Below, in pieces: positions 1 through 4,209 of a stretch of DNA of 5,159 nt (the stretch's first letter is position 1; the number at the start of each line of letters is the position of its first letter). The position numbers and the translations under genes are program-made. This stretch comes from Bacillota bacterium. Its GTDB lineage: Bacteria; Bacillota; UBA4882; UBA8346. The notes under the pieces are model-generated. The model was not told the origin of the DNA. It saw nothing but the letters and a program-made list of their open reading frames with translations, and did no database searches. The stretch covers positions 1 to 5,159 of the forward strand of contig DNPP01000114.1 of the NCBI GenBank assembly GCA_003501365.1. Direction: 5' to 3'.

Positions 1-313
1 CATGAAATTGGGGTAGCCAGCGGGTGCGTTCTACTTCTCTTTCGGCCAGGTCAATCAATTTTTCTATTTTTCCCAGATAGCGCTGTTGTAATAAAGAATC
101 TTTGAACATCGAAAGCAAAGGTGGTGATAGACTGATGGTTATTCTAAATTTTACCCCTTGATTGGTTAAATTTTCAAAAACTCGTAATAAAGGGATATAG
201 GTCTCGGTAATGGCCTCATAGAGCCAGTCTTCCTCTAAAAAATCAGGGAATTCAGGGTGATGTACATAAGGTAGATGTGCATGCAGAACAAGGGCCAAAT
301 ATCCCAGCTCCAT
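1..313 (-). CDS. GH57-family 1,4-alpha-glucan branching enzyme, N-terminal part (cut by window edge)
   Basis: This is the first 104 codons of a gene that runs off the left edge. The product begins MELGYLALVLHAHLPYVHHP. The HAHLPYV stretch at residues 11-17 is the first conserved region of glycoside hydrolase family 57, in the form typical of the branching-enzyme (DUF1957-containing) subgroup. It is followed by DWLYEAITETYIPLL (29-43) and ISLSPPLL (60-67), also typical of the N-terminal beta/alpha-barrel. Family members are cytoplasmic enzymes that make alpha-1,6 branches in alpha-glucans by transferring a cut alpha-1,4 chain. The catalytic Glu and Asp lie further downstream and are not visible, so activity cannot be judged here. 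Full-length members usually exceed 500 residues. The ATG at 313 is preceded by AAAGGAG with 9 nt spacing, just after the stop codon of the upstream DUF4912 gene (19-bp gap), so the two are almost certainly co-transcribed. The family call is firm. The choice of branching enzyme over another GH57 activity is an inference from the N-terminus. Confidence 0.88.
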   Translation of the reverse strand, partial: MELGYLALVLHAHLPYVHHPEFPDFLEEDWLYEAITETYIPLLRVFENLTNQGVKFRITISLSPPLLSMFKDSLLQQRYLGKIEKLIDLAEREVERTRWLPQFH

Positions 314-332
314 TGGGGACCACTCCTTTGAT

Positions 333-1379
333 TCAATAAGTTTGTTTAGATACAACGGGAGTAATGGAAATCGTATCAATACCATCCGCAGAATTTGCTA
401 CCACCGGTATATTTTGAGTACCGTCCGGTAAGGCAAACCGTAGGGTAAAAGTACCATCCGGCCTAAGCTTAATTGCTTCCCCCTGTATTTTAACAACGGC
501 ATCCGGTTCCGTAGCACCGTATACAATAAGTTCAGTATTGAGAACCAGCCAGAATTTACGTTCTCGAGGCGATATTCGCGAAGGACTAGACAAGCTGCTG
601 ACAGCTCCTGATCCCATTTCACGTTCTAAACGTTTTATTAAAGATTCAACCAGTTCGGCTGAACTGTTTGCTTTACCGGCTCCCGCCAAGCGGTACAGTT
701 TTAAGAAATCCTCTTCGATACTCATCCATTCTTCATCAACAATCTCCGAGACGTTGTCGCGGGGAGTGGTAACGATGTTTGACCGAGTAATGGTATAAAA
801 AACCCCATTTTCCTGAATAAATCCCAAATCAACACAAAAGCTGCGGTTCGGTCCGCCGACATGAATATACCAGTTGCTGGTTCCATGACTGACGTGGATA
901 TCAAAATAGTAATTACTATTGGAACCGTCAAAATTATGGATACTTGTGATATCATATACTCTCAAAGTCAAAGGAACATTATTCCACTGCCCAAAGTTCC
1001 CGGAAATATGATCGACAGCGGTTTGACTAATGCTCCAGTATGTATGGAGCCAATAGGGGTCTCGAACCATTAAAACAATTTTAGTATCATTATATGTTGA
1101 GGGAATTTCGGTTTCGGTAACCTCCATCATAGCAATCCCGGTTAAATGTTCCGGTAAAGGCGGTTCGTCGTATAAATATTCGGTAGTGACCAATGTGTTG
1201 TTTAGGTGTTGCGATATCTCCTTTTCTTTTTCAGGATTGGCAGAAAATGGAGGGTCGAGCAGCAAGATATGTTCAATGAGATCTTCCCGTGTAAGTTTGG
1301 ATGTACCTCGAATCCCTAATGACTTGGCGATTTCGGATAGCTTTTGTTTGGGTTTTCCCGCCAATTCCTCTCGGGTCAT
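333..1379 (-). CDS. DUF4912 protein with N-terminal Rho_N/SAP-like helical domain
   Basis: The product has 348 residues and no signal peptide or membrane segment, so it is probably cytoplasmic. Residues 1-42 resemble the small helical Rho-N/SAP-like fold: KLSEIAKSLGIRGTSKLTREDLIEHIL carries the L..IAK.LGI and L.R.DLI pattern, a fold that often binds nucleic acid. Residues about 95-215 match DUF4912, with RDPYWLHTYW at 106-115 and WYIHVGGPNRSFCVDLG at 170-186. A linker containing a probable helix (240-255, LVESLIKRLEREMG) leads to a C-terminal segment, FWLVLNTELIVYGATEPDA (276-294) onward. Its alternating hydrophobic pattern and GTFTLRFALPDG at 309-320 look like a beta-sandwich, Ig-like domain. 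The biochemical function of DUF4912 is not established. The start at 1379 is supported by AAAGGGGG 5-6 nt upstream, and the gene ends TGA. The GH57 gene starts 19 bp further on, so a role linked to glycogen or alpha-glucan metabolism is inferred from position only. Domain identity is recalled from family motifs, not from a search. Confidence 0.87.
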   Translation of the reverse strand: MTREELAGKPKQKLSEIAKSLGIRGTSKLTREDLIEHILLLDPPFSANPEKEKEISQHLNNTLVTTEYLYDEPPLPEHLTGIAMMEVTETEIPSTYNDTKIVLMVRDPYWLHTYWSISQTAVDHISGNFGQWNNVPLTLRVYDITSIHNFDGSNSNYYFDIHVSHGTSNWYIHVGGPNRSFCVDLGFIQENGVFYTITRSNIVTTPRDNVSEIVDEEWMSIEEDFLKLYRLAGAGKANSSAELVESLIKRLEREMGSGAVSSLSSPSRISPRERKFWLVLNTELIVYGATEPDAVVKIQGEAIKLRPDGTFTLRFALPDGTQNIPVVANSADGIDTISITPVVSKQTY

Positions 1380-1418
1380 TGCTATCCCCCTTTCTTTTTT
1401 TAAGCAAGTTCTCTAATA

Positions 1419-1448
1419 ATATTACCGTAAAAAAATCGATATATACAA
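1419..1448 (-). promoter_or_regulatory. Weak candidate promoter for the DUF4912-GH57 unit
   Basis: On the minus strand a TTGTAT (-35-like, at 1448-1443, 4 of 6 matches) is separated by 18 bp from TAATAT (-10-like, at 1424-1419, 4 of 6). This would give a leader of roughly 30 nt before the ATG at 1379, with the ribosome site inside it. The region is very AT-rich, so such matches arise easily by chance. It is listed because a promoter must lie somewhere in this divergent spacer, and this is the best-placed candidate seen. Confidence 0.25.
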
Positions 1449-1573
1449 AAGGAATAAGGCCATTTTTCTCCACACCCTGAGAACGGCTTATTTCGAAATC
1501 ATTCAAGTATTTAAAACTTCCACAAACCATTTCAAAGCGGCAGGAAAGGCCTCGCCTTATCACGAAATAAAAA

Positions 1574-1579
1574 TATAAT
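1574..1579 (+). promoter_or_regulatory. Perfect -10 hexamer candidate for the exported propeller-EEP operon
   Basis: TATAAT matches the sigma-A -10 consensus exactly and lies 36 bp before the ATG at 1616, which gives a leader of about 30 nt. No good -35 hexamer is present 16-18 bp upstream (the sequence there is CTCGCC-like), and there is no TGn extended -10. The promoter would therefore be weak, activator-dependent, or a chance match in AT-rich DNA. A short hairpin, AAGGC-CTC-GCCTT at 1546-1558, occupies the expected -35 area. It could be a protein-binding site or mean nothing. Confidence 0.3.
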
Positions 1580-1615
1580 AATAAATAGGGTATCGGAAAA
1601 AAGGCAGGTGCTACT

Positions 1616-2599
1616 ATGATGAAAAAAGTAATTAACCGATGGATATTCTTAGTTATTTTAATTTTAATTATTCAGATCTCGGCCACATTACCTGAATGGA
1701 AATTGGTATTTGAAGACCAACATTATTTATCAGAGGGTATTTTACAAGTTTTAACCTCTGACTTGGATAATGATCAGCGTGATGAATTTGTTCTGGTTGG
1801 CAAAAATGATATGGGCCGGGAAATTTTTCTATATTGGCTAACGGTTAATGCTAATCACCAGCCTGTTCTCCAATGGCAAAGCGCTAATCTATATGAAGAT
1901 CATAGTACACTTTGGGCTGTCACCGGAAGGTTTACCGCTTCACAAAATCAGTTATTGGCTATCAGTAACAGTCAATATTATCTTTACCAAATTGAAAATA
2001 ATCATGTAGACCTAATTAAACAAGCTAAACATACTCTGCAACCCCTAAATGTGGCCTGTGGAGATGTAGACGGCGACGGCCAATCAGAAGTGATTGTGGC
2101 TAAAGTCGGGCAAATAACAGCTAAATCATATAATGGTCTGGTGCAGGTTTGGAAATTTAACGATGGTAATTTACATCTACTCGCGGAATCGGCTTTAATG
2201 GGTAATATTCGCGGTGTAGTGGCCGGCGATCTTAATCAGGATGGCCGGGCTGAAATCGTTGTGGAAGAGGGACCCAAGTTTGCAGCGGGAAATCTGCATG
2301 TACTGAATTTTAGCGATCAAAAATTAACCGAAGTCTATTCCTTAAAAAAAGCCACTAAAGGACCTGCATACGGGATGCAGATTAAGAATTCTTCAGGCAG
2401 CTCGCAATTGATCATTGGTACGGCGACCGGATTTATCGGTTTTTTCCAGTGGGCCAATAATGCCTTGGTTCCGACTGCCAAAGAAATAGATCTGCGGCGG
2501 GATATTATGTCGGTCACCGCAATTGACAACCCTGATACGCATTTGCCCGAATTGGTTATCGGGGGTTATCCGCAAGATCTTTTAATATTGGCGCCATAA
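1616..2599 (+). CDS. Exported FG-GAP/VCBS-repeat-like predicted beta-propeller protein
   Basis: The product has 327 residues. The start MMKKVINRW followed by a hydrophobic stretch FLVILILIIQISA (11-23) looks like a signal peptide, cleaved after about A23, or an uncleaved N-terminal anchor. There is no lipobox cysteine. The mature part shows repeating units spaced about 47-55 residues apart. Three carry calcium-loop-like acidic motifs: DLDNDQRDE (49-57), DVDGDGQSE (150-158) and DLNQDGRAE (205-213), each followed by a hydrophobic beta-strand. Degenerate copies lie near 101-117, 254-268 and 300-316 (IDNPDTHLPELVIGG), suggesting six or more blades of an FG-GAP/VCBS-type propeller. Such propellers usually serve in extracellular binding or adhesion, and no catalytic motif is visible. 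The ribosome site GGCAGGTG (1603-1610) lies 5 nt from the first ATG and 8 nt from the second ATG at 1619, so translation might begin at either. The gene ends in a double stop TAATAA, 21 bp before the EEP gene. The ligand is unknown. Confidence 0.85.
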   Translation: MMKKVINRWIFLVILILIIQISATLPEWKLVFEDQHYLSEGILQVLTSDLDNDQRDEFVLVGKNDMGREIFLYWLTVNANHQPVLQWQSANLYEDHSTLWAVTGRFTASQNQLLAISNSQYYLYQIENNHVDLIKQAKHTLQPLNVACGDVDGDGQSEVIVAKVGQITAKSYNGLVQVWKFNDGNLHLLAESALMGNIRGVVAGDLNQDGRAEIVVEEGPKFAAGNLHVLNFSDQKLTEVYSLKKATKGPAYGMQIKNSSGSSQLIIGTATGFIGFFQWANNALVPTAKEIDLRRDIMSVTAIDNPDTHLPELVIGGYPQDLLILAP

Positions 2600-2620
2600 T
2601 AAAGCGATGGACGGAGAAAA

Positions 2621-3448
2621 ATGACTAAATGTAAATTCCAAGTATTTATTTTAGCGGGTTTGCTAGTCTTATTCACACCTCAGGCAATAAAGGCGGAAGC
2701 GATCCAATCAAATCAAAGGGGTGTTTTGCCGTTACGGGTGATGACTTTTAATATTCATGGCGGAATTAATTGGTCCGGGGTTTTCGATCTAAATAGCCTG
2801 GCCGATTGTATCCGCGAGAATGATCCGGATATCGTGGGATTACAAGAAGTAGATTTAGCTTGGTCCAGTATGAGCGGTTTTCATGATATCCCCAGTGAAT
2901 TGGCTGAACGTTTGCATATGTATTATGCTTTTGCAGCATCCCGTGAACGGAATAACGGATATTTCGGCAATCTGATTTTAAGTAAATATCCTATTTTGCA
3001 GCAATGGACTTGTTTATTGCCTGGGAACCTGGAACAACGGAGTCTGGCATTCATCCAGATAATGGTGGGCGGGGAAAAAATCAATTTTCTCACCACCCAT
3101 TTGGGACTGTCTGAATCAGACCGGCTGCAGCAGGTTGCAGTGATTAACGAGTTTGTAAATCAAGTGACAGGACCTATTATTATCAGTGGAGACTTTAACG
3201 GCAGTGATAATGACCCGGCGGTTAAGGAATTGAAACAGAATTTGTTGGACCTTCAAGAAATCAGTGATTATAGAGATTGCGGAACATTTCGTTCCAAAGA
3301 CGGTACGTTAAATCCTACTTCCAAGATGGATTATATTCTGGTTACTCCCGAATTAAGTTTCTCCAAGTTTCAAGTAGTGGATAATTACATTTCCGACCAT
3401 GTCCCATTGATAGCGGAACTTACTTTACAGTTGTCGGCTGACAAATAA
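2621..3448 (+). CDS. Exported endonuclease/exonuclease/phosphatase (EEP) superfamily hydrolase
   Basis: The product has 275 residues, about the usual size for a single EEP (DNase I-like) domain. Residues 1-27 look like a signal peptide: a basic start MTKCK, a hydrophobic core VFILAGLLVLF, and an AEA cleavage site at 25-27. All signature motifs are present in order: RVMTFNIHGG (39-48, metal-site Asn44), IVGLQEVD (71-78, metal-binding Glu76), TTHLG (158-162, catalytic-type His160), SGDFN (189-193, Asp191 and Asn193), KMDYIL (235-240, Asp237) and ISDHVPL (257-263, Asp259 and His260). The enzyme is therefore probably an active divalent-metal-dependent phosphodiesterase or phosphatase outside the membrane. 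The superfamily spans nucleases, sphingomyelinases and inositol-phosphate phosphatases, and the substrate cannot be told from the sequence. GGAG at 2613-2616 sits only 4 nt before the ATG, which is close. The gene follows the propeller gene by 21 bp and is likely co-transcribed with it. It ends TAATAA, with a probable terminator about 90 bp downstream. Confidence 0.92.
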   Translation: MTKCKFQVFILAGLLVLFTPQAIKAEAIQSNQRGVLPLRVMTFNIHGGINWSGVFDLNSLADCIRENDPDIVGLQEVDLAWSSMSGFHDIPSELAERLHMYYAFAASRERNNGYFGNLILSKYPILQQWTCLLPGNLEQRSLAFIQIMVGGEKINFLTTHLGLSESDRLQQVAVINEFVNQVTGPIIISGDFNGSDNDPAVKELKQNLLDLQEISDYRDCGTFRSKDGTLNPTSKMDYILVTPELSFSKFQVVDNYISDHVPLIAELTLQLSADK

Positions 3449-3462
3449 TAACTGGTTTTTGA

Positions 3463-3504
3463 AGCGTTGGCATACATCGATAAAAATATGCTTTGGCTTA
3501 CGCT
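3463..3504 (+). other. Imperfect stem-loop downstream of the EEP gene
   Basis: AGCGT (3463-3467) pairs with ACGCT (3500-3504), and inside it GCATA (3470-3474) pairs with TATGC (3487-3491) around a 12-nt loop, with an asymmetric internal bulge. It lies 15 bp after the EEP stop codon. It is not followed by a clean T-run, so it is not a classic intrinsic terminator. It could be a 3' mRNA-stabilising structure or a chance fold. Confidence 0.3.
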
Positions 3505-3539
3505 AAAATTTAAGCTAGCTCTTTGCCCTTTTTCCCGCT

Positions 3540-3560
3540 AAATAGCGACTGCTATTTTTT
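3540..3560 (+). terminator. Probable intrinsic terminator of the propeller-EEP operon
   Basis: AAATAGC (3540-3546) and GCTATTT (3551-3557) form a perfect 7-bp stem with the 4-nt loop GACT. The descending arm runs into six consecutive Ts (3555-3560). The T-run is on the plus strand only, so it would act on the rightward operon ending at 3448. The stem has only two G-C pairs, which makes it weak unless the flanking CGC (3536-3538) and GCG (3562-3564) extend it across an internal loop. A competing small hairpin CGCT-AAAT-AGCG (3536-3547) overlaps it. Confidence 0.5.
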
Positions 3561-3590
3561 GGCGCCACGTCCCCTCCGGCCCCAATCCAC
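3561..3590. other. Isolated GC-rich patch in an AT-rich spacer
   Basis: Positions 3561-3585 are about 80% G+C (20 of 25 bases), while the flanking spacer is mostly A and T. The patch begins with the palindrome TGGCGCCA (3560-3567) and continues with C-runs at 3571-3574, 3576-3577, 3580-3583 and 3587-3588. The minus strand thus carries G-runs with short loops, which could allow a quadruplex. The patch is not part of a recognised gene. It could be a remnant of a repetitive element or of a decayed gene, but no second copy is present in this window. Confidence 0.45.
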
Positions 3591-3706
3591 AGAGAGTTCT
3601 ATCATCAGCCACACCTTTGGCTTCAACAAATTGGTAATCATAAAATCATTTGGCCCTAAAATATTTATAGGATTATTGCTTGATTAGTCAATAAAAAACA
3701 TAACAA

Positions 3707-3725
3707 TAATTCTTATGAAGAATTA
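3707..3725. repeat. Perfect 8-bp inverted repeat with 3-nt centre
   Basis: TAATTCTT (3707-3714) is the exact reverse complement of AAGAATTA (3718-3725) around the centre ATG. It resembles a dimeric regulator site in form, but matches no operator that I recognise (not CIRCE, and not a CtsR-type direct repeat). It lies about 65 bp upstream of the groE -35 box. A perfect repeat of this length can also arise by chance in AT-rich DNA. Confidence 0.4.
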
Positions 3726-3735
3726 GTGAGCTGGT

Positions 3736-3765
3736 TTGAATATTTTGGCTTAAATGGCGTAAAAT
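3736..3765 (+). promoter_or_regulatory. Weak secondary promoter candidate upstream of groES
   Basis: TTGAAT (3736-3741, 4 of 6 to the -35 consensus) and TAAAAT (3760-3765, 5 of 6 to the -10 consensus) are separated by 18 bp. If used, it would give a longer groE leader that still contains the CIRCE element. The TTGCCA promoter further downstream is better, so this is a tentative tandem promoter. Confidence 0.2.
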
Positions 3766-3790
3766 AATTCCTGGAAGAGATTATGGGACC

Positions 3791-3819
3791 TTGCCATAAT
3801 AAGTTAGGTTTTATAAAAT
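3791..3819 (+). promoter_or_regulatory. Main sigma-A-type promoter of the groESL operon
   Basis: TTGCCA (3791-3796, 5 of 6 to consensus) and TAAAAT (3814-3819, 5 of 6) are separated by exactly 17 bp. Transcription would start near 3826, a few bases before the CIRCE operator at 3831. This is the classic arrangement for HrcA repression of groE in Gram-positive bacteria: vegetative sigma factor, with the repressor bound at the start of the transcript. Confidence 0.82.
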
Positions 3820-3830
3820 CAGTATAGAGT

Positions 3831-3857
3831 TTAGCACTCACTCTTAATGAGTGCTAA
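3831..3857. promoter_or_regulatory. CIRCE operator (HrcA binding site)
   Basis: TTAGCACTC (3831-3839), nine spacer bases, then GAGTGCTAA (3849-3857) form the perfect consensus CIRCE inverted repeat. HrcA binds it at normal temperature and represses groESL. On heat stress HrcA loses activity until GroEL assists its refolding, giving a feedback loop. As it lies just after the predicted start site, it also forms a hairpin in the 5' leader of the mRNA. Confidence 0.98.
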
Positions 3858-3873
3858 CAGCCGAAAATTTGAG

Positions 3874-3879
3874 AGGAGG
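3874..3879 (+). promoter_or_regulatory. Strong ribosome binding site that fixes the groES start
   Basis: AGGAGG lies 7 nt before the ATG at 3887. The same frame is open upstream to a GTG at 3851, but that GTG lies inside the CIRCE operator, has no ribosome site, and would add 12 residues not found in GroES proteins. The ATG at 3887 is therefore the start. Confidence 0.95.
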
Positions 3880-3886
3880 GAAAATC

Positions 3887-4168
3887 ATGAGTTTTAAACC
3901 ATTAGCGGATAGAGTACTTATTAAAGTGCTTGAGAGTGAAGAGAAAACCAAGAGCGGGATCGTAATTCCCGATACAGCCAAAGAGAAACCGGAGAAGGGT
4001 AAGGTTTTATCGGTAGGTCCTGGAAAAATGGAGAATGGTACCCGAATTGTTCCTGAAGTAAAAGCCGGTGATGTGGTCTATTTTGCCAAATATGCTGGTA
4101 CCACCATTAAAGTTGATGGTGAAGAATGCACTGTTCTAAAAGAAAGTGACATTTTAGGAATTGAATAA
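3887..4168 (+). CDS. groES: Co-chaperonin GroES (Hsp10)
   Basis: The product has 93 residues, normal for bacterial GroES. It opens with the signature FKPLADRVLIK (3-13). Residues 16-32 form the mobile loop that docks on GroEL, with the hydrophobic tripeptide IVI at 25-27 (TKSGIVIPDTAKEKP). GKVLSVGPG (38-46) leads into the roof hairpin. AGDVVYFAKYAGTTIKVDGEE (61-81) and the C-terminal ESDILGIE complete the beta-barrel core. Seven copies form the lid that closes the GroEL cavity in the cytoplasm so that client proteins can fold. It is the first gene of the heat-shock operon behind a perfect CIRCE site, with groEL starting 41 bp after its stop. Nothing unusual is seen. Confidence 0.98.
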   Translation: MSFKPLADRVLIKVLESEEKTKSGIVIPDTAKEKPEKGKVLSVGPGKMENGTRIVPEVKAGDVVYFAKYAGTTIKVDGEECTVLKESDILGIE

Positions 4169-4209
4169 TCAAGATTAATAAAAGTAAAAAATAAGGAAGG
4201 TGAAAAATA

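Larger units (their letters stand above)
3449..3790. other. Long intergenic spacer between the EEP gene and the groE promoter, no convincing gene
   Basis: About 340 bp separate the EEP stop from the groE promoter. All frames are broken by frequent stops, and none shows a start codon with a ribosome site. The longest protein-like open stretches are a 35-codon frame on the minus strand (3541-3645, no start codon ATG) and a short plus-strand frame ending in TAA near 3765. The spacer holds the stem-loop, terminator, GC-rich patch, palindrome and secondary promoter candidate listed separately. It may include remnants of decayed sequence. Confidence 0.6.

Noticed and set aside
538..1073. Plus-strand open frames of 70-86 codons opposite the DUF4912 gene, and shifted minus-strand frames
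   Set aside because: They overlap a gene with clear family motifs and have low-complexity translations of no recognisable family.
1273..1563. 96-codon minus-strand frame covering the DUF4912 start and the divergent spacer
   Set aside because: It overlaps the well-supported start of the DUF4912 gene in another frame and has no family motif. Its start is not backed by a convincing ribosome site.
1616..1700. Lipoprotein signal in the propeller protein or in the EEP protein (Cys4)
   Set aside because: Neither N-terminal region has a lipobox with cysteine after the hydrophobic core. Cys4 of the EEP protein lies before the core.
3684..3767. Plus-strand open stretch ending SWFEYFGLNGVK then TAA before the groE promoter
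   Set aside because: It spans under 30 codons between stops, has no suitable start codon with a ribosome site, overlaps the palindrome and promoter candidate, and shows no known motif. A decayed gene end cannot be excluded.
3851..3886. In-frame N-terminal extension of GroES from GTG at 3851
   Set aside because: The GTG lies in the right arm of the CIRCE operator and has no ribosome site. The extra 12 residues are not part of GroES, and AGGAGG is correctly spaced for the ATG at 3887.
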